64,000 nucleotides of DNA, taken from contig NZ_JAHUZB010000006.1 of the NCBI RefSeq assembly GCF_019218635.1, positions 62,001 to 126,000 of the forward strand. Reading direction: 5' to 3'. This DNA comes from Enterococcus alishanensis. GTDB lineage: Bacteria; Bacillota; Bacilli; Lactobacillales; Enterococcaceae. Every line of letters begins with the position of its first letter. Position 1 is the first letter of the stretch. The notes under the pieces were generated by a model. That model made no database searches. It was not told where the DNA came from and saw only the letters and a program-made list of their open reading frames with translations. The translations under genes were made by a program, and so were the position numbers. Of the stretch, positions 35,924 to 45,810 are shown in pieces.

Positions 35924-37840
35924 TTATATTAATAGATTAGATTCTTTCATTACTTTACTGAAAAAACCTAATTCAGGGTCTTTCATAGTTCCTATCAACA
36001 ATCCGCGATCCAAGAAAACATTCATTTTTTCACAGCTTGTTTCCGAAATGAGCGAGCATGCATGGCAGGCAGAAGCATTAAGTGAGTCCCTGCCCTGTGA
36101 ATCGCTCTCAATACACACTGGATCAAAACTGCACCATTGTGCTTTTTCAAGCGCACTACTCAACAGTGCAAAGAATCTTTCTGGAACACCTTGTTTAACT
36201 AAGCCCCCAAGTGTCCCTTCAGAGTCTGAACTGGATGTATAGATTAAAACTCCATACATTTCCTCATCTCGACTATTTGAATAATAAATCCTTTCTTTCA
36301 AAGCAGAGGATGAATATCCGCTACTCATATTCAGCTCTCTAATGAGTAAATGCGACAACGTATGGAGTAAATAATATTCAGGTCTAATATACGATACTTC
36401 ATCCGCAAATCTTACTTTTTTTTCTTTCGCTACAATTCGATTATAGAGTGGCTTTCCTTTTATTTTTTTTAGCCAATAATCTACTTGTTTGGAATCAAGT
36501 GAGAAAAAAATGCCTTCACCTAATGATCGCATCCCTACATAATAACCGTCTTCTCTTTTCAATGATACTTCGTTAACCCCAGCTTTAGAATCCTCACCCT
36601 CCAAAGCTCGCTCCCTCATCAATTCCGAGTCGGTAGGTTCGATGCGACTGTAAGATCGAAGCGCACTTACAACCTCTAGTTGATGTACCAACGTAATTTT
36701 AGATATAAAAGGTTTAAACGGAGATTTAACCAAGTCCGTTTGATCGAAGATTTTTATTTTAAGTCGCTCAGATCCTTTGTCATAGCCTTCTTTCCCTGTC
36801 AACACTTCAAATTCCGGTCTTCTGTAATCCATGATATCCCCAGTTGATTCCGAAGTCGACTGTTCAAAAAAATGAAGTGAAACAGCATTTTTGATTTCAG
36901 CTGATTCCTGTCCCAATTCTTCAGCAATAAAATTGATTAAATTTTGGACCTTTACATCTTTATATAGTTTTTTGATACCATCTTCAGGAGAAACACTTTT
37001 GAGAGACTTTTGAAGGGATGAGTAGTCAGCAGCCCGCTGAATTTCTTCCATTAACTTATTTCGTTTAAAAGGTATATTAACGGAGCTTGAAATATTGGGA
37101 AAAAAGAAATTGTTAGCATTCTTCAATAAAACGCGTAAATTAGCCCCTTCCGAACACATCTCACCTTCATCAGATTTTTTCCATTTGTATTGTCCCTTAC
37201 ACTGTATACCTAGATTTTCCATTTTCTTTGGAAAATGTTCTTCATCGAATACCCCACCCAGTGATCTTCCCTTATTGCACGTTTCACATCTCACTATTAA
37301 GTCAGCAATAGATCCTGTTTGTGCAACACTTTCTAACTTTATTTTATGTCCTTTAAAATCATCAAAAGACATATTTGGATGCGGCCATTCCAACCAAGGA
37401 AACTCTTGTGCATGTCCATTTTTACATGCGCAGATTACCCGAACCGGAACAAGTTCAGTACCTTTAAAACGAGAATCATATGGATGTTTATCAAATGTAT
37501 TAATTCTAGAAGGTATTTTTTGAGCTGCTACAGACTCACGCCAACTACTTATTGGCCTTAGACTCCTATCTTTTGGAGAAAAGTACCAGCTTGGAAATCT
37601 CGTACCAACAATTTCCTCAACTTCTTTAACTGGAGGTTCAATGAAACCATTGGCATTCATTTCTGTTTCTAACCGGATATCATGGACTTTTTCACATTTA
37701 TTAGGATTCCAATATTCAGAGTCTGCAACCATCACAGATTGATTATTGATATCCATTAAAGCTCCTATACCAAACGGAGTAAGTAGTTGTGACCTCCTTA
37801 CGTTAAACTCTGGATTTGCACTTGTCTTATCATAGACCAT
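35924..37840 (-). CDS. drmB: DISARM protein DrmB (DUF1998)
   Basis: 638 aa. Seen: RRSQLLTPFGIGALMDI at the N terminus, a Cys cluster CACKNGHAQEFPW (near 138) and CETCNKG (near 183), then the DUF1998 region with YYLLHTLSHLLIRELN (near 500) and GTLGGLVKQG, and a C-terminal zinc cluster CSFDPVC...CHACSLISETSC (near 570-610). DrmB forms a DNA-binding complex with the helicase DrmA in DISARM. The ATG at 37840 is after GGGGTG; a TTG seven codons earlier is possible. The gene starts 14 bp after... drmA's stop codon. Confidence 0.87.
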   Translation of the reverse strand: MVYDKTSANPEFNVRRSQLLTPFGIGALMDINNQSVMVADSEYWNPNKCEKVHDIRLETEMNANGFIEPPVKEVEEIVGTRFPSWYFSPKDRSLRPISSWRESVAAQKIPSRINTFDKHPYDSRFKGTELVPVRVICACKNGHAQEFPWLEWPHPNMSFDDFKGHKIKLESVAQTGSIADLIVRCETCNKGRSLGGVFDEEHFPKKMENLGIQCKGQYKWKKSDEGEMCSEGANLRVLLKNANNFFFPNISSSVNIPFKRNKLMEEIQRAADYSSLQKSLKSVSPEDGIKKLYKDVKVQNLINFIAEELGQESAEIKNAVSLHFFEQSTSESTGDIMDYRRPEFEVLTGKEGYDKGSERLKIKIFDQTDLVKSPFKPFISKITLVHQLEVVSALRSYSRIEPTDSELMRERALEGEDSKAGVNEVSLKREDGYYVGMRSLGEGIFFSLDSKQVDYWLKKIKGKPLYNRIVAKEKKVRFADEVSYIRPEYYLLHTLSHLLIRELNMSSGYSSSALKERIYYSNSRDEEMYGVLIYTSSSDSEGTLGGLVKQGVPERFFALLSSALEKAQWCSFDPVCIESDSQGRDSLNASACHACSLISETSCEKMNVFLDRGLLIGTMKDPELGFFSKVMKESNLLI

Positions 37841-37853
37841 TTTCACACCCCAT

Positions 37854-40800
37854 TCAGTCAACTAACCTCATATATGCTGTGTCTTCAACATTCCTCATAG
37901 TTCCCATCACTCTTGTAGCCTCCTCATGAAAACTTCGATCATCGAATGAACGAAGGAGCAATTTACCAAGAAATTCTTGAGTCTTGGTTCTATACAGATA
38001 ATACCTAGTTTCGTGTTCTGCACCTTCAATTGCTTCTGCGTCTCTTGCCAATTCTAACCAAGAATTCGTAAACTCCCTCATGATAATCTCAGCATCTTCA
38101 CTATATAATCTGTATTTATCTTCATTATCTCTTACCCGATTCATCAAATATTCGATAATGGTATCAAGGCGATTTTCATCATTTAAAATATTTATAGGTG
38201 TATTGTCGCCAGAAAGTTCTTCGAAATTATTACGCAGCATCGCAACAATTACAGCAGCAACAGCCTTAGTTAAAGCTGGTGCGGAGAATGGCGTGACACT
38301 ACTTGCTTCAACAAATCGATACATACTCTGGTGATAAGATTGAAAAGTTTCGTAATGCGACCTATCTCTACTACGGGAAGAATTATATAATGTGCACACT
38401 AGCCCTAGTGAATCTCGTCCTACACGACTTGTCGCTTGAATGTATTCAGATGTCAGCTTGGGTTGACCAACTACAAACATAGCATTAAGCCTGCTGATGT
38501 CTACACCAACGGAAAGCATATTGGTTGCGATAAGAGTATCAATAGGATATTTTTTATCCTTCCGGTCATTTGCAGCATGTCTCACTTCTAATTTGTTTAA
38601 AATTTCGGGAATTTCGATTCCTGACTTTCTTGAAGTAAGCTCTACACTTGTATTGTCCCAAAGATAGCGTTTCTTTGTATTATTTCTACGATTCAGCTGA
38701 TTAATGTATTCTTTCACATCATCCCGAATCAATCCTGAAGCTTTACCTAATTCCCTAATACTATTGAAATAACCGGTTATAGTCCAGAATAATTCTTCCT
38801 CATCAGGTTCTAAACCGAGCTCGGTAATCGTTTGTAACATAGCAGCTAATAATCTGATCTCCGTCGTGACCTGCGATTTCCCAGTAGACATGATTCCTAA
38901 ATAAGCTCTACCTGGTTCAGTTATATTTTCTTTCACGAAGAAATTATCTGCGATATCGATACCATTAGGTGGAAATTGAAATACTTTTCTATCAAAAATT
39001 GCTTTAACTTGCTCTTCTGCATTTCTAATTGTAGCTGTTGAAGCAATATATTTTGGAGGTATTATATCTTCTCCACTTTTGAAGATGTAATCAAAGCCAG
39101 CTTCATACAGACCCACAATGCTACCTAGTGGTCCAGAAATTAGATGTAGCTCATCTTGAATAATCAATTCCGGTCGGCGATACTTTGTTAAATCATCAGA
39201 ACCAAATAAATGCTGCGTTTCTTCTTTCAGAGGTACTTGGGCAAACTTATCGACAGTTCCAAACAACAAAGTTGGACGTATGTTATAGATACTTTCGTCA
39301 ACAACATAAATTGGAAGGCACTTTGAAAACTCACAATTTTTATTGTTACATTTCATATTGTATTTTGGCTTAGAACTATCAATTGGTGAGTAACCCCATC
39401 GTCTCTTGATTTTAAAAAATTCAGTTTTTGGAATGATGCTATGTTCTTCTTTACACCAAGGACACTTCAAAACCTGAAATGTATTTTTTCTTTTAGCTTC
39501 TTCTAGAGACTCTGCTTTTACCATCGATTCAAAATCGGCCTTAGCTCCCTTCAAGTAGTTGTTTGTTCCCTCTCCAATCCACAGACCTATCGTTATTTCA
39601 GTATCACCTAATCCGCTTACACGTCTCCTGATGAATTCTAATGCACAAATTAACTGCGAAGCTCGCTCAAATTGCTGAGCAGTTAAAAGCCTCAAAGTAT
39701 ATCTCATGATTACACTGACGCCAGCTGAATTATTATACTTCATTCTTCGATAGATTATTACCGCTGCAATTGCAAATAAATATGCCTCTGTTTTCCCACC
39801 ACCAGTACTAACCCATATCAAGTCCAATATTTCCCGATCATCACTTTTTTCATTCAGGATAGATTCCAAAGAATGTAGGACAAAGGCTAACTGGAACGGT
39901 CGCCAATTGAACACAATATCTTGAAAATCAGATGTCTCATAGCAATATGCCTTTTGTTCAGCTCCATCAGCCCGCTGAAGTAACATTGCTTTGTTAGCAA
40001 GATTAAAAGCTTCAAAAGCTTTATAATCTTCTTTAAGAAATAAAATGGTTTTCTTCATACGTAAACTACAATCTTGGCATCTTTTTATATTTTCACGAGC
40101 AAATTTTTGAAATTCTGGGATCAGCTGCCCAATGGATAATTCCATTTTTTTAATCCAATTGTCATAAGCCGCAACAAAGGAGTTCAATTTACTTATTTGA
40201 CTTTCCTTTTCCATATCAATATAACTGTCAGCCCTCAAAATATCCGGCTCTAGCTCAGGAATCTCAAATGACATCGGAAACAGTTCGTAACTGGGAAGAT
40301 AACTTGTCTTAATTTCGGTCACTGTTCCATTGACTTCTTCCCAAACAGCAGATACTCCTCGACCAAGTGCATATGTTTTTTTCTGACGATATAAGAACAA
40401 ATTCATTGCATCTTCCTGATTTAACTTTTCCAAATTAGGTACTTTAATATCTTCGGATGCAGCAAAGGAGATTCCTTCCTGTTCAGGTATTTTTATTTCT
40501 GTTTGGAAAAAGTGATTTTTTGAGTTGTTCTTAACTACAAGAGTAACCGCTGTTACAGTTTCGTTTGCAATTTTCAAATTTTTTATTTTTGAAAACAGTT
40601 GAACTGAATATTCCTTGCTAAATTTAATCTCTTTAGTTTCCATTCCTTCGTATAATTTTAATAATAAATTACTGACAAGAGGTTTGCGTTGGAAACAACT
40701 CTTTTTATTGTAATTAATATTTTTTATTTTATTAATCAAAAATTTAGTATCTATGTCTAAAGTTTCGTTACTCCTCATTTCTTTAGATAGATTATTAATT

Positions 40801-41315
40801 TTTTCATCAGTCTCTTCATTGTAGCTTTTTAAACGAATTCTTTTTTTCCCTTCATCTATTTCAAATAGCTGGTCAACTTTCTCAATTCTTGATTCAGAGA
40901 GGTACTGCTTTAGTGTTTCTAATACTTTTGCTGTTGTCTCAATGTAAGGATTTTTAAGGGGTTCATAGCATGCCGTTGCAACGGAAAACTTCAACTCTTT
41001 AATCTGCGTTTTGCAATAAAATGTGATGCCAATAGCTGAAGGAATAAAACTGTTATCGATTTCAACCGAGTCCTCTTTATCAAATCCATCTTGGATATCT
41101 ACGGTTATCTCTTCTAATTCACGCTTACTAATATCTTCTTTGAAAGGATACAAAATCCCCGTTGAATAGCGTGATTGCGGCTTTTCTGAAATAATTTCTT
41201 CATCAAGATTCGTATTGATTTTTTCAGAACCCGGCCCTAATAGTAAAGAACCAATTGCTTCAATATATTTGCTTCGTATCTCTTTTTGTTTAGCTTTATC
41301 TTTTGAAATGTTCAA
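37854..41315 (-). CDS. drmA: DISARM helicase DrmA
   Basis: 1153 aa superfamily-2 helicase. Seen: Walker A IWVSTGGGKTEAYLFA (near 500), an inserted Cys cluster (CPWCKEEHS and CNNKNCEFSKC, near 615-660), motif II DELHLISGPLGS (near 722), motif III ASTATIRNAEEQ (near 762), motifs V-VI ATNMLSVGVDISRLN and QATSRVGRDSLG (near 940-965). This is the characteristic DrmA form. It should translocate on phage DNA with DrmB. A TTG at 41315 after GGGAGGG is the likely start, overlapping the end of drmE by 20 bp. All helicase motifs are intact. Confidence 0.9.
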   Translation of the reverse strand: MNISKDKAKQKEIRSKYIEAIGSLLLGPGSEKINTNLDEEIISEKPQSRYSTGILYPFKEDISKRELEEITVDIQDGFDKEDSVEIDNSFIPSAIGITFYCKTQIKELKFSVATACYEPLKNPYIETTAKVLETLKQYLSESRIEKVDQLFEIDEGKKRIRLKSYNEETDEKINNLSKEMRSNETLDIDTKFLINKIKNINYNKKSCFQRKPLVSNLLLKLYEGMETKEIKFSKEYSVQLFSKIKNLKIANETVTAVTLVVKNNSKNHFFQTEIKIPEQEGISFAASEDIKVPNLEKLNQEDAMNLFLYRQKKTYALGRGVSAVWEEVNGTVTEIKTSYLPSYELFPMSFEIPELEPDILRADSYIDMEKESQISKLNSFVAAYDNWIKKMELSIGQLIPEFQKFARENIKRCQDCSLRMKKTILFLKEDYKAFEAFNLANKAMLLQRADGAEQKAYCYETSDFQDIVFNWRPFQLAFVLHSLESILNEKSDDREILDLIWVSTGGGKTEAYLFAIAAVIIYRRMKYNNSAGVSVIMRYTLRLLTAQQFERASQLICALEFIRRRVSGLGDTEITIGLWIGEGTNNYLKGAKADFESMVKAESLEEAKRKNTFQVLKCPWCKEEHSIIPKTEFFKIKRRWGYSPIDSSKPKYNMKCNNKNCEFSKCLPIYVVDESIYNIRPTLLFGTVDKFAQVPLKEETQHLFGSDDLTKYRRPELIIQDELHLISGPLGSIVGLYEAGFDYIFKSGEDIIPPKYIASTATIRNAEEQVKAIFDRKVFQFPPNGIDIADNFFVKENITEPGRAYLGIMSTGKSQVTTEIRLLAAMLQTITELGLEPDEEELFWTITGYFNSIRELGKASGLIRDDVKEYINQLNRRNNTKKRYLWDNTSVELTSRKSGIEIPEILNKLEVRHAANDRKDKKYPIDTLIATNMLSVGVDISRLNAMFVVGQPKLTSEYIQATSRVGRDSLGLVCTLYNSSRSRDRSHYETFQSYHQSMYRFVEASSVTPFSAPALTKAVAAVIVAMLRNNFEELSGDNTPINILNDENRLDTIIEYLMNRVRDNEDKYRLYSEDAEIIMREFTNSWLELARDAEAIEGAEHETRYYLYRTKTQEFLGKLLLRSFDDRSFHEEATRVMGTMRNVEDTAYMRLVD

Positions 41316-43731
41316 TTGTATCCCTCCCAATGATTCTATTTGTCATATTTCTAGGAAAATTATTTGCTGAAACAGGTTTGATCTGAATAACTTTGTCTGT
41401 CACAAAATCTTTAATTACCGGATGAATAATGATATCCTCAAAATTTTTTCCTTCGATACTATCAATAAACTGCTCTCTTGCATCGACAAGTTTTCTTTTA
41501 ACTGCTTCACTTGCGGCTACGTATTTTTTATATTGATTTACTATCTCTTTATTTCCAGTCAATATTCCAACAAACTTTATGAACTCTCTATTTTGAGGAA
41601 GAATCTGAATTGTTTCAAAAGAAGACCAAGATTTATAAAATTGATATGTTTTAGCTGGAAACCCTAGTTTCTCAAATCTTTTTTTTAACTGTTGCGCACT
41701 TAGTCCCTTATTTTTGACAAAAGTCAAAAGTTCGCGTTTCCAAAAATAATCATAATATTCATCTCCTATTGATTGTAGTTTCTCCAAATCTTCTAGGTTA
41801 CGAATTCTATCATGCGTATTTTTAAGACGTTTACGATAAAATTCATCTGAATAAGGAATTGTGAACTCGACCAAGGTTTCATCAACCTTGATTTTTGATG
41901 CCTCAACTCGTTTTATTTTCCCATCGTCTTCAAGAATAAACAGCCTGCCGTAACGCGTAGCCATTATAATATCTCCTGATTCCAAGTTGATTTGCGACTC
42001 AACATCTACGATAGTATTATCATAATCTTCAGTGCAGCTTCCCATACTTAACTCATGACTATCCGAATTATCCCACTCTATATCTAATGATTCATATATT
42101 TCCACATCTTCTTTTGAGATAGCATCATTTTTTTTAAGAGTTAAATAGTCATTTATTGACTGTAAATATGCAGAGTCGACTTCATCTTCACTTAAATAAT
42201 TGAGCGTATAAAGCCTTTTTAATATTTGTTTCTCTTTTTTAAAAGCAGAATTTAAAAACTTCTCTTGCAGACGTGGGATAAGCATAGTGACTCGCTCACA
42301 AAAATAGCTGGAAAGCCATTTTTTTCTATCTGAAGCATAAGGAGATAATAATATTGCTTGATCAAATTGATTATATAAATCTTCAGTAATTACATCACTG
42401 TAAGGGATAATCGTCAATTGCTTATCCTTTCGATAGACTTCTGAAATTTCAAAAAACATCTGATTTGTAACAATTAACACACATTTTCCGCTTTTAAATC
42501 TGACTTGTTCAATTTTTTTCTTAACATCATATCCAAATCTATTCTCATAAATAGCACCTAATATATTATGCAGATTATCGAATTCTTTGAGATTCTTTTT
42601 CTTGATATACTCCAATATCAATATCAGCTGACTCTCTAAAGTTTTGGAGTTCCCTCCAGTAAGGCTATAACTCATTCTTAAAAATGTTTTTAAAAGCTTA
42701 TCTAAATATTTCAAAAATGGATCTAGTTTTATTTTTGATAAAACTTCATTCAATAAAATAATGGATTCTTCGAAAGCGGCATTATTTTCAATGAACTGAT
42801 AATTAAATTGATACGCTTTATTATCAGTAGGACTAAGCCAACAGTACTCTTCACCTATTGAACTTATCAAATCAAGTGAGTCTCTTTTCATTACCATTGG
42901 GATACTTGTATAAATTCTCATACGAATTTGAAATTCATTACAGGCATCTTCCAAGTTTACCAAATTGGAAATTTGGCTATCCTTAAGCCATTTATCACCA
43001 ATTACAAACACTTTTTTCTGCTCTGCCTTATCCCCATGTTCATCCAAATATTCAACGACTGCTCTTGCACTGGAAGAAAACAATATCATGGGTTTTTCAA
43101 CATTATTCATCTTTGGCAAAGAAATGATTTCCATATCATCTTTTAAATATCTGCTGCTACACACTTGATTAAATGAATATTTTTCATTTTCCAAATCAAC
43201 AAATGTGTTAAGAAGCTCATCAATCAGCTTTCTTTCCATTAAAATGATGATAGATTTATTATTTGTCCTGCTGAATTCCTTGATTTCTAAAAAATCAGCA
43301 AGTTCTTGTCGTGAGGAAATTAATTTCCGGTTTTTAGTTTGAGTAACAGCACTAGCCTCGTTCTCAAGTATTTCTTTTGGAAAAGATGAAAACCCGTGGG
43401 TATTTTTATAAATTAGCTGAACTTTACAATTCTCTGGTTTAATTTCATCTTTTCCTAAATACCTATAGTATTTATTACGAAATTGAAATCCCTGTCCCAA
43501 CTCCAAGGTATCCATTAACAACTTCCCTCCGCCAGAAAGATTCTCAGCAGCTATCCATATACCAATAGCATAAGCTAAATCACCGTAGTAGCTACTATTA
43601 AAGTATTGATAAGCATAAGATGAGCTACCATCTTCTTCCAAAGCAAGTAAATCTAAAATAACCCGTTTCACGTTTTTTGAAATATATCCGAATGGTCTAT
43701 TCAAAAAAATTAATTTTTCCAATAACTCCAT
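41296..43731 (-). CDS. drmE: DISARM class 2 protein DrmE
   Basis: 811 aa with no obvious catalytic motif or membrane helix. It is assigned by its size, its place as first gene upstream of drmA, and its partnership with a divergent 5mC methyltransferase, which is the class 2 DISARM arrangement; DrmE is the class 2-specific protein of unknown activity. Parts look Rossmann-like (SIIILMERKLIDELL, KPMILFSSSARAVVEYL, KKVFVIGDKWL, KCVLIVTNQMF), as in inactive helicase-like folds. ATG at 43731 after GGGAG; the longer frame uses a TTG inside that site. Confidence 0.75.
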   Translation of the reverse strand: MELLEKLIFLNRPFGYISKNVKRVILDLLALEEDGSSSYAYQYFNSSYYGDLAYAIGIWIAAENLSGGGKLLMDTLELGQGFQFRNKYYRYLGKDEIKPENCKVQLIYKNTHGFSSFPKEILENEASAVTQTKNRKLISSRQELADFLEIKEFSRTNNKSIIILMERKLIDELLNTFVDLENEKYSFNQVCSSRYLKDDMEIISLPKMNNVEKPMILFSSSARAVVEYLDEHGDKAEQKKVFVIGDKWLKDSQISNLVNLEDACNEFQIRMRIYTSIPMVMKRDSLDLISSIGEEYCWLSPTDNKAYQFNYQFIENNAAFEESIILLNEVLSKIKLDPFLKYLDKLLKTFLRMSYSLTGGNSKTLESQLILILEYIKKKNLKEFDNLHNILGAIYENRFGYDVKKKIEQVRFKSGKCVLIVTNQMFFEISEVYRKDKQLTIIPYSDVITEDLYNQFDQAILLSPYASDRKKWLSSYFCERVTMLIPRLQEKFLNSAFKKEKQILKRLYTLNYLSEDEVDSAYLQSINDYLTLKKNDAISKEDVEIYESLDIEWDNSDSHELSMGSCTEDYDNTIVDVESQINLESGDIIMATRYGRLFILEDDGKIKRVEASKIKVDETLVEFTIPYSDEFYRKRLKNTHDRIRNLEDLEKLQSIGDEYYDYFWKRELLTFVKNKGLSAQQLKKRFEKLGFPAKTYQFYKSWSSFETIQILPQNREFIKFVGILTGNKEIVNQYKKYVAASEAVKRKLVDAREQFIDSIEGKNFEDIIIHPVIKDFVTDKVIQIKPVSANNFPRNMTNRIIGRDTIEHFKR

Positions 43732-43762
43732 ATACGGCACTCCCAACCTTTATTTAACTTAA

Positions 43763-43792
43763 ATTATACCAAAGACCCATTGACTTATACAA
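43763..43792 (-). promoter_or_regulatory. Promoter of the drmE-drmA-drmB-HNH operon
   Basis: Minus strand: -35 TTGTAT (43787-43792), 18-base spacing, extended -10 TGGTATAAT (TATAAT at 43763-43768). It lies about 32 bp before the drmE start. Confidence 0.7.
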
Positions 43793-43827
43793 TTTTCTCT
43801 GAAAACCTAGCGTTGAATTGATGAACC

Positions 43828-43836
43828 TGGTATAAT
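43828..43836 (+). promoter_or_regulatory. Extended -10 promoter of the methyltransferase gene
   Basis: TGGTATAAT about 20 bases before the ATG; no good -35 hexamer at 17 bases, which fits an extended -10 promoter. The opposite promoter uses the same TGGTATAAT box, and the two lie about 60 bp apart in the divergent region. Confidence 0.6.
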
Positions 43837-43855
43837 TATCCTGAGGTGCTCATTT

Positions 43856-45136
43856 ATGTTGAATATAATCGATCTGTTTTCTGGTGCCGGTGGGCTAACA
43901 GAAGGTTTTCGAGATCCGAATTTTTTTAATTTAATTGCCCACGTTGAGATGGATCAATCTGCTTGCAAAACACTTAAATTGAGAGATACATATTATTATT
44001 TAAAAGAAAAAAATAAACTTAACCTATATTATGACTATATATCTGGAAAAATTTCTCGCGACTTTTTTTTCTCAAAAATCCCTGAGTCTGTAGTCTCAAA
44101 AATTATCAATATTGGAATCAGCGAAGATACCCTTGAAAATATTTTTTCTACTATCGATACTAGAAAGAGTACAAGAAAAATTCATGGGGTAATTGGTGGA
44201 CCACCCTGTCAAGCCTACTCTACCATTGGTCGTTCTCAAAATGAAAAAAATAAAAAGCAGGATGAACGTATTTATTTATACAAGTACTATATTAAATTTT
44301 TAGAACGTTATGACCCAGATTTTTTTATTTTTGAAAATGTAAAAGGGCTATTGTCTTTCAATGATTTGGACGGACAAAAACTTTTTGATAAAATTTTAAA
44401 TGAATTTTCAAATATTAACGGGGCCGACCACTATAGAATAGAACAAAAAATGATCAATTGTTCTGATTATGGTGTCCCCCAAACGCGCGAAAGACTGTTC
44501 ATTTTTGGTCAAAAGAAAAGTAACAAAAATGGAGACTTCTTTAGCTGGATTAAAAAGTATAAAGAAACTCCCCCAATAATTAATAAGCTATTTCAAGATT
44601 TACCTTTAATACATGCAGGTCAAACAAAAAACAAGTATTCTTGCACTCCTGCCGACAGTTTTGTCAAAAAAAATCTCCGTAAAAAAAATGTTCCTCTAAC
44701 ACAAAATATTTGTCGTCCAAACAAAGAAAATGATTTAGCTATCTATAGAATTGTGGCTGAAGAAAAGAAAAAAAATCGAAATATTAAATATTCTGATTTA
44801 CCACCACATCTCATCACACATAAAAAAACTAACATATTTCTGGATCGGTTTAAGGCTATAAATGGCACAGGCTTTAGCCATACTGTTGTCGCACACATAT
44901 CTAAAGATGGTCATTATTATATCCATCCAGATGTGAACCAAAACCGTTCGATAACTGTTAGAGAAGCTGCAAGAATCCAGACGTTTCCTGACGATTTCTA
45001 CTTTGAAGATTCCAGAACTGCTGCCTTTAAACAGATTGGTAATGCTGTTCCTCCTTATTTTTCAAATATAATCAGCAAATCTATCTTTGAAAACTTGTAT
45101 GCTAGCATGAAAAGACCAAATAAACAGAAAGTTTGA
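43856..45136 (+). CDS. drmMII: DNA cytosine-5 methyltransferase (DrmMII)
   Basis: 426 aa. Seen in order: motif I IDLFSGAGGLTEGFR (residues 4-18), motif IV GGPPCQAYSTIGR with catalytic Cys (near 118), motif VI FIFENVKG, motif VIII QTRERLFIFG, then a target-recognition region (about 225-330) and motifs IX-X SITVREAARIQTFPDDF and QIGNAVPPYF. It should methylate host DNA at a short motif and so mark self for the DISARM proteins. Divergent from the drm operon. GAGGTG lies before the ATG. Specificity cannot be predicted by eye. Confidence 0.92.
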   Translation: MLNIIDLFSGAGGLTEGFRDPNFFNLIAHVEMDQSACKTLKLRDTYYYLKEKNKLNLYYDYISGKISRDFFFSKIPESVVSKIINIGISEDTLENIFSTIDTRKSTRKIHGVIGGPPCQAYSTIGRSQNEKNKKQDERIYLYKYYIKFLERYDPDFFIFENVKGLLSFNDLDGQKLFDKILNEFSNINGADHYRIEQKMINCSDYGVPQTRERLFIFGQKKSNKNGDFFSWIKKYKETPPIINKLFQDLPLIHAGQTKNKYSCTPADSFVKKNLRKKNVPLTQNICRPNKENDLAIYRIVAEEKKKNRNIKYSDLPPHLITHKKTNIFLDRFKAINGTGFSHTVVAHISKDGHYYIHPDVNQNRSITVREAARIQTFPDDFYFEDSRTAAFKQIGNAVPPYFSNIISKSIFENLYASMKRPNKQKV

Positions 45137-45233
45137 GTTGTATGTCAAATTTTTATCCTGTTTCTTGGAGGTTCTTATATGGTTTTTAGAATTAAGTATT
45201 GAATCATTTTGCGAAGTTTTCATAGACTCAAAA

Positions 45234-45345
45234 ATGACTTAGTGTGTCGAAATACTAGTCTGAAACATCCCAACACACTAAGTCATGAAAATTATAAAAA
45301 CACAAAGATCGGTGGCAAAGCTGAAACGATCTTTGTGTTCTTTTG
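45234..45345 (+). terminator. Two strong hairpins downstream of the methyltransferase
   Basis: First: perfect 14-bp arms at 45234-45247 and 45273-45286 (ATGACTTAGTGTGT and its complement) around 25 bases. Second: perfect 13-bp arms at 45299-45311 and 45327-45339 (AACACAAAGATCG and its complement), followed by CTTTTG. The second is a likely terminator; the first could be an attenuator, an operator or the end of a lost insertion sequence. Confidence 0.55.
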
Positions 45346-45750
45346 ATTGAAAGTCCTCTAACAGCGGACGGAGCAAACGAAAAAATGTATATCTTATATA
45401 AAACCTCAATAAAACGCCCAATCCCTCTTGTTTCAACTATTGATGGATGATAATAAATGATTTTAAGTGATCCACATTCCCGTTGAATAAGCACAAAATT
45501 TAGTGTAATGCTTACGATTTTCAATCCACGTGTTAAAAAAATATTTTATAATCCTGCTTCTTCCAAAATCACCAAATATGATTTCGTTAGATTTAGTCTC
45601 AGTGTTGTCACAGAATAACCATCCCTAGCCGCCTTCGAACATTAATCAAAATTCTTTAAATTAATTTCATCAGGAGTATTTTTTTGCTAAATTGGTTATT
45701 AATAGAGACTACTTTTAGTATGGAAGTATATATTTAGCAAACATTTATCT
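45346..45750. other. 405-bp non-coding stretch
   Basis: AT-rich sequence without a supported gene. It includes GTCC-TCTAACAGC-GGAC near 45352 and scattered stop codons in all frames. It may be decayed DNA of an earlier insertion; I see nothing identifiable. Confidence 0.4.
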
Positions 45751-45810
45751 TCATTTCTCCAACCCAACCAACTTCCGCTGTTTCAAATTCGCTTGCTCTT
45801 TTTCAGTCAT
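45751..45810 (-). CDS. Possible 19-codon ORF coupled to the zeta-toxin relic
   Basis: MTEKEQANLKQRKLVGLEK, starting at an ATG that overlaps the toxin-gene stop codon (ATGACTGA) with GAGGATG upstream. It is highly charged. It may be a truncated remnant of a following gene rather than a functional peptide. Confidence 0.25.
   Translation of the reverse strand: MTEKEQANLKQRKLVGLEK

Noticed and set aside
45255-45524. 89-codon minus-strand ORF after the methyltransferase gene
   Set aside because: It covers two perfect hairpins, has no ribosome binding site and its product has no protein-like pattern. It is more likely open by chance.
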